Source of the DNA: Bacillus sp. SB49
Lineage (GTDB): Bacteria > Bacillota > Bacilli > Bacillales > Halobacillaceae
Length of the DNA: 64,000 nucleotides
NCBI RefSeq assembly: GCF_000469135.2
Contig: NZ_CP048117.1
Span: forward strand, 3,385,501 to 3,449,500
Direction: 5' to 3'
In this document: one piece after another, positions 52,857 through 61,682 of the stretch
Numbering within the stretch: position 1 is the first letter of the stretch
How the letters are laid out: every line of letters starts with the position of its first letter
The notes under the pieces: model-generated
Told to the model about the DNA's origin: nothing
What the model saw: only the letters and a program-made list of their open reading frames with translations
Database searches by the model: none
Made by a program: the position numbers and the translations under genes

Positions 52857-53801
52857 TTATTTCAAATATCCTTCGACCTCATCCAAGGTCGGTAATGCCG
52901 TCATTGCCCCTTTGGTCGCGGCCGCAAGCGCACCCGATACACTTGCAAAACGAGTAATCGATTCCATGTCTTCCATAGATAACTCGTCAACAGCTTGATT
53001 ACGCTCGCTTAATTGATAAAGGATCCCTGAAACAAAGGCATCCCCCGCTCCTGTGGTGTCGACAGCTTTTACTTTCATAGCCGGAACGTGGACATGACCG
53101 GAATTTGTAAACAGATGACTTCCTTCCCCGCCCATCGTTACGTAAAGCAATGGAATGTCATACGATGCAAGTGCTCTTACACCTTTATCTATTTCCTGTT
53201 CCCCTGTAAGAAATTCCAATTCTTCTTCTGAGATTTTCACAACATCCGCCTCTCCGAGCATAGAAAGAATTGTTTCTTTCGCCTGCTCTCCGGAAGGCCA
53301 CAACCCGAGTCGGAGGTTAGGATCATAAGAAACAATCATCCCTTCTTCTCGGGCACGCGCAACCGCCTTCTTGGTAGCAGACTTCGAAGGCTCATTGATC
53401 ATGGAAATCGAACCGAAGTGGAATAAGTTATGAGCTCGGAATAAATCATCATCAATCTCTTCTTCCTCAAGAAAACGATCGGCACTTGGGTCGATGTAGA
53501 AATCAAAGCTTCGTTCTCCGTCTTCCCCAAGCGTAACGAATACGACACCGGTCCTCGTGTCCTGCGTTAAGTACATGTGGTCCGTATGTACACCATAGCT
53601 GCCCAGTGTCTCTTTCAAAAAGCGTCCGAGTACGTCGTCTCCTACTTTACCGAGGAACGTAGATTTTGCTCCAAGCCGTGCAAGACCGACGGCTACGTTA
53701 GCAGGTGCCCCACCGGGACTTTTTTGAAAATTTATGTTCTGATCATCCAAAGGGATAAAATCGATCAGGGCTTCTCCTAAACTGATGATACCTTTCTTCA
53801 T
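52857..53801 (-). CDS. Fructokinase (PfkB family)
   Basis: 314 residues. PfkB signature 1 GGAPANVAVGLARLGAKSTFLGKVGDD and signature 2 DTTGAGDAFVSGIL with catalytic Asp. It phosphorylates fructose released by the sucrose hydrolase encoded next, giving fructose 6-phosphate. The ATG at 53801 has GAGG 9 bases upstream; the in-frame ATG 9 bases before it is inside the ribosome site. A promoter and operator-like site precede it. Confidence 0.92.
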   Translation of the reverse strand: MKKGIISLGEALIDFIPLDDQNINFQKSPGGAPANVAVGLARLGAKSTFLGKVGDDVLGRFLKETLGSYGVHTDHMYLTQDTRTGVVFVTLGEDGERSFDFYIDPSADRFLEEEEIDDDLFRAHNLFHFGSISMINEPSKSATKKAVARAREEGMIVSYDPNLRLGLWPSGEQAKETILSMLGEADVVKISEEELEFLTGEQEIDKGVRALASYDIPLLYVTMGGEGSHLFTNSGHVHVPAMKVKAVDTTGAGDAFVSGILYQLSERNQAVDELSMEDMESITRFASVSGALAAATKGAMTALPTLDEVEGYLK

Positions 53802-53861
53802 ATCACTCATCCTCTCTTTACAATTGGCCGTTCCCTTACCATTGGGACAAACTCTGTTTTC

Positions 53862-53891
53862 ATTATACGTCGTTCCCGGTAACGTTTCCAA
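53862..53891 (-). promoter_or_regulatory. Promoter and cre/LacI-type operator of the fructokinase-sacA unit
   Basis: Minus strand: TTGGAA (53886-53891), 18 bases, TATAAT (53862-53867). TTGGAAACGTTACC overlaps the -35 box and fits the cre consensus except at its last edge; GGAAACGTTACC (53878-53889) is also an imperfect palindrome of LacI type. Repression by CcpA or a sucrose repressor is likely. Confidence 0.65.
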
Positions 53892-53916
53892 TCCTAATCT
53901 AAGAAAGTTTCCGATC

Positions 53917-53952
53917 TAAAAAAAAGCCCTTGAAATACCTCATCAAGGGCTT
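53917..53952 (-). terminator. Terminator of the EIIA gene
   Basis: A 10-bp stem AAGCCCTTGA/TCAAGGGCTT (53924-53933 with 53943-53952), T run on the minus strand. Confidence 0.88.
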
Positions 53953-53958
53953 GTCCTT

Positions 53959-54453
53959 TTATTTTGTCTGGAGTGTGGCAACGGTCGTCTGACCTGCGCT
54001 TGCACCGTCGGAATAAGCAGGGTCGAATTGATCGACGATATCATCATAGTTCGTGATGACCACTGGTGTAATCGTGCTTTTCGCTTTCTCTTTCACTAAT
54101 TCAACATCGAACGTGATCAAATGATCTCCGACATCCACGTGGTCGCCGGTTTTCACATGTCCTTCAAACCCTTCTCCTTCCATGGAGACGGTTTCAAGAC
54201 CGATATGGACAAGAACTTCCACACCGGATTTCGTTTTAATTCCGATCGCGTGATTCGTCGGGAACAGCTGGACAATTTCTCCGGAAACGGGTGCCACGAC
54301 CTTTCCGTCGCTGGGTTCGACAGCGATTCCGTCCCCCATCATCCGCTGACTGAATACAGGGTCGTCCACTTCGTCCAGAGGTACAACCTTACCATTTACA
54401 GGTGCTACGATTTGCTCTTCTACACTTTTCTTACCAAATAGTTTCTTAAACAT
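53959..54453 (-). CDS. PTS glucose-type EIIA protein
   Basis: 164 residues, single EIIA-Glc domain. His68 (FPTNHAIGI) and phospho-acceptor His83 (VEVLVHIGLETV) match the active site pair; GDGIAVEPSDGKVVAPVSGEI is the typical N-terminal barrel. It accepts phosphate from HPr and passes it to a membrane EIIBC, possibly several. It is a stand-alone protein, not fused to EIIBC, next to the sucrose genes. The ATG at 54453 has AAGGGA 9 bases upstream. Confidence 0.92.
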   Translation of the reverse strand: MFKKLFGKKSVEEQIVAPVNGKVVPLDEVDDPVFSQRMMGDGIAVEPSDGKVVAPVSGEIVQLFPTNHAIGIKTKSGVEVLVHIGLETVSMEGEGFEGHVKTGDHVDVGDHLITFDVELVKEKAKSTITPVVITNYDDIVDQFDPAYSDGASAGQTTVATLQTK

Positions 54454-54583
54454 ACTGCATCGTCCCTTTCTGCTTATCATTTGTATTTAGAGGGTATTGC
54501 TGTCCGTTTCCTTCCTCACATTATCCATGTGTTTCTTTTCCCTTCAAAAAATAAGGTAAACGCGGAACCTTTGTCCATTTAAA

Positions 54584-54616
54584 GAAGAAGCCGGTTCAAA
54601 TTGCTCCGGCTTCTTC
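54584..54616 (-). terminator. Terminator of the methionine gamma-lyase gene
   Basis: An 11-bp stem GAAGAAGCCGG/CCGGCTTCTTC (54584-54594 with 54606-54616); the following tract on the minus strand is T-rich. The stem begins just after the stop. Confidence 0.75.
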
Positions 54617-54620
54617 CCGC

Positions 54621-55793
54621 TCACACGGATAATGCTTGATATATATCATGCCAAATATCATCAGCTGCTTCAAGTCCTACGGACAGGCGGATCAGCGAAT
54701 CGGTAATCCCCATTTCTTCCCTTTTGTGTGCCGGTACGACTGCATGGGTCATCGAGGCGGGGTGCTGAATAAGCGTCTCCGCATCCCCAAGGCTGACGGC
54801 AATCCGAATAAACGATAATCTGTCAATGAAGTTCTGCGCCTCACGCTTGCCTCCACTCAGTTCAAAAGCAACGACTCCACCGCCATTTCTCATCTGCCGG
54901 CCGGCCGGGCTGTCTATCTCCCTTACTCCAGGATAATAGACACGCTCTACTCTCGGGTGAGAAGCCAGCTTATCAGCAATCACTTGTGCATTTGAACTGT
55001 GGCGATCCATACGGACATGGAGCGTTTTTAATCCTCTCAAAAGCAGCCAGGCATCAAAAGGAGACAATACTCCACCTATGTCCTTCTGTTCCGACATTCG
55101 AAGACGGTTCATGAATTCTTCATCGCCGACCACAAGACCTGCAATAACATCTCCGTGTCCGCTGATATATTTCGTCGCACTATGGATAACAATATCGCAC
55201 CCTTTTTCCAATGGGCGCTGGAGATAAGGGGTGCAGAATGTATTGTCCACCACGACCGGAACACCATATTCCTTAGCTGCTTTTGCGACCATCTCAAGAT
55301 CAATCACCCGCATTGTAGGATTAATCGGCGTTTCAATGAAGACACACGTCGTCCTATCCGTTATTTGCTCCCGCACTTCCTCTTCTGTCCTCATATGACT
55401 GAAACTGTGTGTAATGTCATACTTCTCCTCCATCATGGTAAGCAGCCCGAATGTACATCCGTACAACCCGTTGGAACACAGGATATGATCCCCTGTTTTC
55501 GTCAGGGCGATCAACACAGCGGAAACAGCTGCCATTCCCGATGCAAAAGCAAGCCCTTTCTCGCCGCCTTCCAACACAGCGATTCTATCTTCCAACGCCC
55601 GCACGGTCGGGTTTCCGAGGCGCGTATATATATACCCTTCCTCTTCCCCGGCAAATCGGCGCTCCCCCTCCGCAGCCGATGAGAACGAAAAAGTGGACGT
55701 TTGAAAAATCGGTGCTGCTAAACTTCCTTCGTAGTTTCTTTCCGGACCACCATGGATCATCTCTGTCTCTATCTGTTTTTTCTCCCTTTTCAT
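54621..55793 (-). CDS. Methionine gamma-lyase (Cys/Met metabolism PLP enzyme)
   Basis: 390 residues, PLP fold type I. Lys208 (SATKYISGHGD) binds PLP; YTRLGNPT and the FASGMAAVSA phosphate loop are present. Cys113 in LYGCTF is at the position of the catalytic-loop cysteine typical of methionine gamma-lyases rather than cystathionine enzymes. The reaction gives methanethiol, 2-oxobutyrate and ammonia. ATG 55793 follows GGGAGAG. A perfect cre overlaps its 5' region. A cystathionine gamma-lyase function is less likely but possible. Confidence 0.85.
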   Translation of the reverse strand: MKREKKQIETEMIHGGPERNYEGSLAAPIFQTSTFSFSSAAEGERRFAGEEEGYIYTRLGNPTVRALEDRIAVLEGGEKGLAFASGMAAVSAVLIALTKTGDHILCSNGLYGCTFGLLTMMEEKYDITHSFSHMRTEEEVREQITDRTTCVFIETPINPTMRVIDLEMVAKAAKEYGVPVVVDNTFCTPYLQRPLEKGCDIVIHSATKYISGHGDVIAGLVVGDEEFMNRLRMSEQKDIGGVLSPFDAWLLLRGLKTLHVRMDRHSSNAQVIADKLASHPRVERVYYPGVREIDSPAGRQMRNGGGVVAFELSGGKREAQNFIDRLSFIRIAVSLGDAETLIQHPASMTHAVVPAHKREEMGITDSLIRLSVGLEAADDIWHDIYQALSV

Positions 55794-55816
55794 ACCTATC
55801 TCTCCCACCTATATAT

Positions 55817-55830
55817 TGTAAGCGTTTACA
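55817..55830. promoter_or_regulatory. cre (CcpA site) before the methionine gamma-lyase gene
   Basis: TGTAAGCGTTTACA fits TGWNANCGNTNWCA at every position and extends to ATTG/CAAT on both sides. It is 24 bases before the start codon, where a bound CcpA would repress. Confidence 0.8.
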
Positions 55831-55844
55831 ATAATCTTAACAAA

Positions 55845-55868
55845 AGAAGGAGGGAAAGACCTCCTTCT
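55845..55868 (-). terminator. Weak terminator of the MFS gene
   Basis: An 8-bp stem AGAAGGAG/CTCCTTCT around an 8-base loop, then TTTTG on the minus strand. It overlaps the MFS stop. Confidence 0.6.
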
Positions 55869-57058
55869 TAACTACTATATTCTATGCGGGGGCTCGCCTT
55901 CTGTTTCCTTCTTCCATGGAGAACCATATAAATGATGATCCCGGCAAAAACAAGGAAGGAACTATTGAAATACAGAGAAGAAAAGCCGATTCCTGATGCC
56001 ACTGCTCCTACTACGTAAGAGCCGACACCCATTCCCGTATCGAAGATTGCGAAGAAAGTAGCTGTCGCGGCACCGGGGCGCTCCGGCACTTTTTTCAATG
56101 CAATCGTTTGAAAGCTCGGGACGATGGTTCCCCAGCCTAAGCCGATCAAACCGCCGGAGATGAGCAGCAGCAAGCCGCTGTCTGCGATGCTCAATAGAAT
56201 CATTCCGATTCCAAAAACGGCAATCGCAGGAACGACGATGACATTCTCTCCGTGCTGATCAAACCATTTGCCTGTAAATGGACGAGAAAGGAGGAGCACG
56301 ACCGCATATACGACAAAGAAGAATGTTGCATATGTTTCCAGTCCCAGCCCCTTCGCATACACGGATACAAACGACAGCACCCCGGAGTACGCGAGCGCCA
56401 TCACTGCTCCCGTCAGCGCAATCGGGATGACCGTTACTTCAAAGAGGCCTGACACTTTCGGAACGAAGCTACGCTGCATCGATCCACTACGTTCCTCCGA
56501 TATCGTAATAAACAGAGCCGTCACCAAAGCAGCAAAGGCGAAGACAAGGCACGTCAGGAACATGAAACGAAACCCCGTATTCTTAACAAGGAACAGCCCA
56601 AGGAAAGGTCCGATGACCATGGCAATATTCATAGACATGGCAAAGTATCCCATCCCCTCGCCTTTCCTCTGAACTGGAATAACATCTGCCGCCATCGCGC
56701 CCAGAACCGTCGTCCCCATACCAAATCCGATTCCTTGAAGAAAACGAATAGCGAGTACAGCCGTAAATGCGTCCGTCAACAGGTACAAAACTGCACTGAC
56801 TCCAAAAATGGAGAGAGCGGTCAGAGCAATGCGGCGCCTTCCAATCGTCTCCACCCAATGTCCCGTCAATGGACGGATGAGAATGGCAGCGATAAGAAAG
56901 ATCGTAATGACAAGTCCAGCTTCCCCCTCCCCGACGTGAAGACCGTCCATTGCATACAACGGCATCGTAACGAACATTAAGTAAAAGACGAGAAATAAGA
57001 AAAAGTTACTGGCGCATACCGTCAAAAAATTCTTCGTCCATAGTGGTTCCTTTTCCAT
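55868..57058 (-). CDS. MFS transporter (MarR-linked)
   Basis: 396 residues, 12 membrane segments. The loop 2-3 motif reads GHWVETIGRRRIAL and segment 5 has GYFAMSMNIAMVIGPFLGLFL. It resembles multidrug or metabolite exporters of the YfkF group and is distantly related to the carrier at 16442-17635. ATG 57058 overlaps the MarR stop by one base (TGATG), so the two are translated together, pointing to an efflux pump under ligand-responsive MarR control. Confidence 0.87.
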   Translation of the reverse strand: MEKEPLWTKNFLTVCASNFFLFLVFYLMFVTMPLYAMDGLHVGEGEAGLVITIFLIAAILIRPLTGHWVETIGRRRIALTALSIFGVSAVLYLLTDAFTAVLAIRFLQGIGFGMGTTVLGAMAADVIPVQRKGEGMGYFAMSMNIAMVIGPFLGLFLVKNTGFRFMFLTCLVFAFAALVTALFITISEERSGSMQRSFVPKVSGLFEVTVIPIALTGAVMALAYSGVLSFVSVYAKGLGLETYATFFFVVYAVVLLLSRPFTGKWFDQHGENVIVVPAIAVFGIGMILLSIADSGLLLLISGGLIGLGWGTIVPSFQTIALKKVPERPGAATATFFAIFDTGMGVGSYVVGAVASGIGFSSLYFNSSFLVFAGIIIYMVLHGRRKQKASPRIEYSS

Positions 57059-57489
57059 CAATTTGACTTCCTTCTTTCCTTCGAAATTATATCCGATAAA
57101 TGCTTGATTAAAGACTCAAGATCCCGTTCATTATCCGCACCCAGTTCCTTCAGAAGCCTTTCTTCTGAATCTTGGATGGCTTGCTGCCATCTCGGGAATG
57201 CTTTTGTGCCAGCCTCGGTAAGAGTGATGTCATTTGTTCGTTGATCTTCGCTGGGACCTTTGGATACGTATCCCAAACTCTCTAATTTAACGATGACCCT
57301 CGACAAAGGAGGCGCTTCGATATTAAGCCGCTCTCTCAATACGGACTGCGTCATCACTCCTCCATTGGAATACAGTTGGAACAGGACAGCCCAATGGGAC
57401 ATGTAGATTTCTTCCTCCTTGAGCGCTTCATTCAAATATTGATTCACATTACGGGATAATTGCTGAATGTGGTGAAAGATGAGTGACAC
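57058..57489 (-). CDS. MarR family transcriptional regulator
   Basis: 143 residues. Winged HTH with SVLRERLNIEAPPLSRVIVKLESLGYV (recognition part) and wing KGPSEDQRTNDITLTEAG. It usually binds its own promoter as a dimer and releases on binding a phenolic or drug ligand. GTG start at 57489 with AAAGGAGG 7 bases upstream. It is coupled to the MFS exporter. The 12-bp palindrome upstream is its likely operator. Confidence 0.9.
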   Translation of the reverse strand: MSLIFHHIQQLSRNVNQYLNEALKEEEIYMSHWAVLFQLYSNGGVMTQSVLRERLNIEAPPLSRVIVKLESLGYVSKGPSEDQRTNDITLTEAGTKAFPRWQQAIQDSEERLLKELGADNERDLESLIKHLSDIISKERRKSN

Positions 57490-57505
57490 TATACTCCTCC
57501 TTTCT

Positions 57506-57517
57506 TTACCTAGGTAA
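57506..57517. promoter_or_regulatory. Probable MarR operator
   Basis: TTACCTAGGTAA is a perfect 12-bp palindrome directly upstream of the MarR ribosome site. Confidence 0.55.
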
Positions 57518-57527
57518 CGGTTGTTGT

Positions 57528-57561
57528 AAAAAAATACTCTCTAAACACATAAAGAGTATTT
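57528..57561 (-). terminator. Terminator of the pdeH gene
   Basis: A 9-bp stem AAATACTCT/AGAGTATTT (57532-57540 with 57553-57561) with a 12-base loop and seven T on the minus strand. Confidence 0.8.
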
Positions 57562-57583
57562 TAACATGATGTTCCAGGTCTGT

Positions 57584-58840
57584 CTATTCTGTTATTTTTT
57601 CCATAAAGTTCTCTTGAAACAGCTCTTCCGTCCAAGAGACAGCCTGGGCGTATATTTCAAACACCGTAGACACGTTCAAAGGCATCCCGCCTAACGACTC
57701 TCCCAGCTTCTGAAAATCTGCCGTCTCCAAATGGACGGCCAATTCAAGGATTTTCCGGAAACGGTTTTCACCGCCTTGAAGAGCTGCTAAGATATCTGCC
57801 TCCAGCGGCAGGGTGCTTACTGCTTCCGCCAATGGGCGCTGAGTGATGACATCAATAAGAGAAAGAAATCCCGTTAGGAAATGTCCGTCTGCCATATCTC
57901 CTTCTCCTGAAGCCAAAGCCAGTTGTTCACACACCTTTGCCCTGGTCAGACTCGTTTTCATAACCAATTGCTCCCGAGGGTGCGTGGGAGGAGCAGCATT
58001 CTCTACCGTCAAGACGTACATCCACTTTTTCAGCGTCTCGGTGCCCAGCAGCATGACTGCCTGCTTGATGGAGTGAATGGAATACTTCGGCTTATAAAGG
58101 GAAGAATTGATCAAGCGGAGCAGTTTATAAGTTAATGCGAGGTCCTGCTCCAATATGGATGTCACCTTATCGACATCGACTGACTCCTCCAGAACAGACA
58201 ATTCACGAATTAACCGCAGATACGTAATGTTCAGCGGCATAATAGAAGACGCTTGGACGATAACAGGCTTGCTGTAATAAAATCCTTGAAACAATCGGAA
58301 GCCTTCCTTCATACAACGCTGGTGTTCTTCCAATGTCTCCACCTTCTCTGCAAGAAGAGTCAAAGAGAAATCTTCCGCCAGCTGGATGATCTTCCTACGA
58401 TTTTCATCAGAAACCGCTCGTACGTCCACTTTTAGAATATCAACATAATGCAGAAGTTCCATCAAGGCCGGCCTGTTAATATCGATCATGTCATCCAGGG
58501 CTATTAAGTACCCTTTCTGCTTCAAGTCCCTGCACACCCGGATCAAATCCAGACTTAAAGAGACGTTCTCGAGAATCTCGATGACCAGCTGATCCGGACG
58601 GAAATATTCCGGTACTTTCTCCAGCAATAAGTCTTCCGTAAAGTTAATGAAACATGGTTTGTTCCTGGAAAGGCGCTCCAAACCGATTGTAATAAACCCG
58701 TTCATCAACACCTCAGACGTCGCCTTGTTCGGATCTACCGGCACAAAACGATTCTCTTCACTATTCCTATATAACAATTCATAACCGAACACTTCATCGG
58801 CAACCGTTAAAATCGGCTGTCTCGCCACAAACACATACAT
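57584..58840 (-). CDS. pdeH: EAL-HDOD protein, c-di-GMP phosphodiesterase PdeH (YuxH) type
   Basis: 418 residues: EAL domain (1-205) followed by HDOD (about 210-390). EAL residues are conserved though the motif is ELL: Glu21 (YELLYR), Asn in INFTEDLL, DD in LIALDDMID, Lys in LKVDV, Glu in AEKVET and Gln in FQGFYY. Hydrolysis of c-di-GMP is therefore plausible. B. subtilis PdeH is the known active enzyme with the same layout. ATG 58840 has GGAGGG/GGAGG upstream; a longer frame is rejected. Monocistronic. Confidence 0.8.
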   Translation of the reverse strand: MYVFVARQPILTVADEVFGYELLYRNSEENRFVPVDPNKATSEVLMNGFITIGLERLSRNKPCFINFTEDLLLEKVPEYFRPDQLVIEILENVSLSLDLIRVCRDLKQKGYLIALDDMIDINRPALMELLHYVDILKVDVRAVSDENRRKIIQLAEDFSLTLLAEKVETLEEHQRCMKEGFRLFQGFYYSKPVIVQASSIMPLNITYLRLIRELSVLEESVDVDKVTSILEQDLALTYKLLRLINSSLYKPKYSIHSIKQAVMLLGTETLKKWMYVLTVENAAPPTHPREQLVMKTSLTRAKVCEQLALASGEGDMADGHFLTGFLSLIDVITQRPLAEAVSTLPLEADILAALQGGENRFRKILELAVHLETADFQKLGESLGGMPLNVSTVFEIYAQAVSWTEELFQENFMEKITE

Positions 58841-58982
58841 TTTCCAACCTCCCTCCAACGCACGCATACACTTCCTCAATTATACTACAAACCCATTTAC
58901 TTGTTAATTTTGGAGAGGATATACATGAAACGGTAAAGAAAGGAAATAATGAAGATAAAGAAACATTCATAGGAGGAAAAGC

Positions 58983-60569
58983 ATGGGACATCACGAGAAA
59001 TGGACACAACCAGAGCCGATGTGGCGCGAAAATTTACGCCTGCCTGCTTTCGAAGCACTCAAAGAAAATAAACAAACAGAAGTCACAGTCGTCGGCGGTG
59101 GCATCACAGGAATTACAACCGCTTATCTGCTTGCAAAAGAAGGCAGACAGGTAACCCTGATTGAATCAGATGTACTGTTGAATGGGACCAGCGGCCATAC
59201 GACTGCTAAAGTAACGGCCCAGCACGGGCTGATCTACAATGAATTGTTAAAACACTTCGGGGAAGAATCGGCTGCCTTATACTACCAGGCTCAGATGGAT
59301 GCACTCCAAACCATGGAGAATCTTATTACCAAACACAAGATTGACTGTGAATGGGAGAAAGAAGATGCATTTCTATTCTCCACTACGAAGCAGGGAGCTC
59401 ATAAGCTCGAACAAGAATACGAGGCCTATCAAAAACTGAAAATTGAAGGTGCGATCGGAGACGAGGTCCCTTTTGACAGTGATGCCAACCGGACGCTCCT
59501 CATGACAAACCAGGCGCGATTTCATCCAGTGAAGTATTTGAAAGGACTTGTCGACGAATTTATCCGTCTTGGCGGCGAAGTCTGCGAACACACAAAGGCC
59601 GTGGACGTGAAAGAAGCCGAAAGAGTTCATGTACGCACCGGGGAAGGGTTCACACTTACAAGCGACTACGTCATCTCCTGCAGCCACTTCCCTTTCTATG
59701 ACGGAAAGGGCCTCTACTTCAGCCGCATGTATGCAGAACGCTCTTATGTCATAGCTATTGAGCCGGAAAAGGCCGTACCACCAGGGATGTACATCTCTAT
59801 TGATGAACCTAAACGCTCGATAAGAACAGCCGACTACAACGGAACTTCTGTACTGCTGATCGGAGGCGAAAGCCACAAAACAGGCCAGGGTGTCGATACT
59901 TCCTTTCACTACCGGGCCTTGGAAGAATTCGCCTCCGAGACATTCGGCATAAAACAGAAGCTGTTTCAGTGGTCTGCGCAAGACTTGACGACGCTTGATA
60001 AAGTACCTTATATCGGACCAATAACAAGGAACAATCATCGGGTTTTGATCGCTTCCGGCTTCCGCAAATGGGGCATGACGAACGGAACACTCGCAGCCAT
60101 GCTGCTTCGTGATTATGTTATGAGAGAGCAGTCCCTCTATCACGAATTATTCAAGCCGGCCCGTTTCAAAGCAGATCCAAGCATGAAACACTTCCTGTCT
60201 CAGAATTTTGATGTCGCCAGTCACTTAATCGAAGGAAAACTGGAACTTGTCGCTGACCGTCCGGAAACATTGGATAAGGGCGAAGGGATGGTTGTCCAAT
60301 GGAAAGGAGAGCGCGCCGGCGCCTTTAGAGATGAAGAAGGGAAGCTTCATGTTTTGGATACAACCTGTACCCATCTAGGCTGCGAAGTGGAGTGGAACAA
60401 TGCTGAACGCACCTGGGACTGTCCATGCCATGGATCGCGTTTCGCTTTTGACGGGTCTGTGATGGAAGGACCTGCCGACCGTCCGCTTATGAAGCTTGCT
60501 GTAGAAGACGAAAAAGATATTCCTGTCCAACTAGAAGAGGATTCGAATGGAAATCAAGATCAAATCTGA
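58983..60569 (+). CDS. FAD-dependent oxidoreductase with C-terminal Rieske [2Fe-2S] domain (YhfW-like)
   Basis: 528 residues. N-terminal DAO-type flavin domain with VVGGGITGITTAYLLAKEG (38-56) and a C-terminal Rieske domain (about 435-510) with CTHLGC and CPCHGSRF, the four iron-sulfur ligands spaced correctly. B. subtilis YhfW has the same fusion; substrate unknown. It could feed electrons from an amine or amino acid to an acceptor through the cluster. ATG 58983 follows AGGAGG. Ends with a terminator, single-gene unit. Confidence 0.9.
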   Translation: MGHHEKWTQPEPMWRENLRLPAFEALKENKQTEVTVVGGGITGITTAYLLAKEGRQVTLIESDVLLNGTSGHTTAKVTAQHGLIYNELLKHFGEESAALYYQAQMDALQTMENLITKHKIDCEWEKEDAFLFSTTKQGAHKLEQEYEAYQKLKIEGAIGDEVPFDSDANRTLLMTNQARFHPVKYLKGLVDEFIRLGGEVCEHTKAVDVKEAERVHVRTGEGFTLTSDYVISCSHFPFYDGKGLYFSRMYAERSYVIAIEPEKAVPPGMYISIDEPKRSIRTADYNGTSVLLIGGESHKTGQGVDTSFHYRALEEFASETFGIKQKLFQWSAQDLTTLDKVPYIGPITRNNHRVLIASGFRKWGMTNGTLAAMLLRDYVMREQSLYHELFKPARFKADPSMKHFLSQNFDVASHLIEGKLELVADRPETLDKGEGMVVQWKGERAGAFRDEEGKLHVLDTTCTHLGCEVEWNNAERTWDCPCHGSRFAFDGSVMEGPADRPLMKLAVEDEKDIPVQLEEDSNGNQDQI

Positions 60570-60575
60570 TTCGAT

Positions 60576-60612
60576 AAAACCAGACACCACTTCCTCAGGT
60601 GTCTGGTTTTAT
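60576..60612 (+). terminator. Terminator of the Rieske oxidoreductase gene
   Basis: A 13-bp perfect stem AAAACCAGACACC/GGTGTCTGGTTTT (60576-60588 with 60598-60610). Confidence 0.9.
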
Positions 60613-60713
60613 TATCTTTCCTGCGTCTTTTTCCCTGCTGTCCTTTCCAGGAATCGGTGCTATAATGATTCGTATGAAAAATTTTAAGAGCCACACAGAA
60701 AGGACTTCTTCAC

Positions 60714-61619
60714 ATGGACAAAGAACAAAAAGCAGGCATCCTTCTCACTGCCGGTTCCTACATATGCTGGGGATTCCTCCCTATTTACTGGAAGTTGATT
60801 CAGCACATCCCAGCCTTTGAAATTCTCGCCCACCGGATCGTCTGGTCCTTCGTGTTCATGGGAATCGTGATTTTGGCTACTCGTAATTATCATGCATTCC
60901 TAAAACAGGCTCGATTGATTCTAAAAGATAAAAAACAGATCATCGGAATTGTATTTGCTTCGATCACCATCAGCATTAACTGGGTCGTTTACATACTGGC
61001 TGTCAATACAGGGCATGTGGTAGAGGCAAGTCTCGGCTACTACATTAATCCCCTGGTGAGCATCCTGCTCGGAATGATTATTCTTAAAGAGACATTTTCA
61101 AAAGCACAGTGGACCGCCTTCCTTCTTGCAGGTCTGGGCGTCCTCTACATGACATTCCATTTCGGTTCCATTCCATGGCTCGCCCTGCTGCTCGCATTCA
61201 GCTTCGGTGCGTATGGACTACTGAAGAAGCTCGTCCCGCTCCACGCTATGTTCGGACTTGCATTAGAAACCATGATTGTAACTCCTGTGGCCGTTGCCTT
61301 TCTTCTTCAACGACAATATGGGCAATGGGAAGAAATCACTGTGTTTTCATCAACAACTCTTCTCGTACTTGGTTCCGGTATCGTCACAGCCATCCCGCTG
61401 CTCTTATTCGGGGCAGGAGCGAAGCGAATCCCCTTGTCCATGGTCGGCTTCCTGCAGTACTTCGCTCCGACTATCATGCTTTTGATCGGCGTCTTCCTCT
61501 ATGAAGAACCGTTCACATCCGTACACGCTGTATCCTTCAGTCTGATATGGGCAGGACTCGCCGTCTATACATTCAGCCGGATGAAGCGTCTGCAGAAATA
61601 TTATAGAAAAGCGAGCTGA
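60714..61619 (+). CDS. rarD: RarD-type EamA/DMT permease
   Basis: 301 residues, ten membrane segments. RarD markers: GSYICWGFLPIYWKLIQHIPAFEILAHRIVWSF near the N-terminus, INWVVYILAVNTGHVVEASLGYYINPL in the middle and VGFLQYFAPTIMLLIGVFLYEEPF in the second half. The transported compound is unknown. The ATG at 60714 follows GAAAGGAC. A TATAAT lies 48 bases upstream without a good -35. Terminator after the stop. Confidence 0.9.
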   Translation: MDKEQKAGILLTAGSYICWGFLPIYWKLIQHIPAFEILAHRIVWSFVFMGIVILATRNYHAFLKQARLILKDKKQIIGIVFASITISINWVVYILAVNTGHVVEASLGYYINPLVSILLGMIILKETFSKAQWTAFLLAGLGVLYMTFHFGSIPWLALLLAFSFGAYGLLKKLVPLHAMFGLALETMIVTPVAVAFLLQRQYGQWEEITVFSSTTLLVLGSGIVTAIPLLLFGAGAKRIPLSMVGFLQYFAPTIMLLIGVFLYEEPFTSVHAVSFSLIWAGLAVYTFSRMKRLQKYYRKAS

Positions 61620-61644
61620 TCCTTTACCGCCTCGCTCTTTAATC

Positions 61645-61676
61645 AAAAAAGCTCTCTGCGCACAGAGAGCTTTTTT
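61645..61676. terminator. Terminator between rarD and the renalase-like gene
   Basis: A 14-bp perfect stem AAAAAAGCTCTCTG and its complement with a 4-base loop; T runs on both strands. Confidence 0.92.
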
Positions 61677-61682
61677 ACGTTA

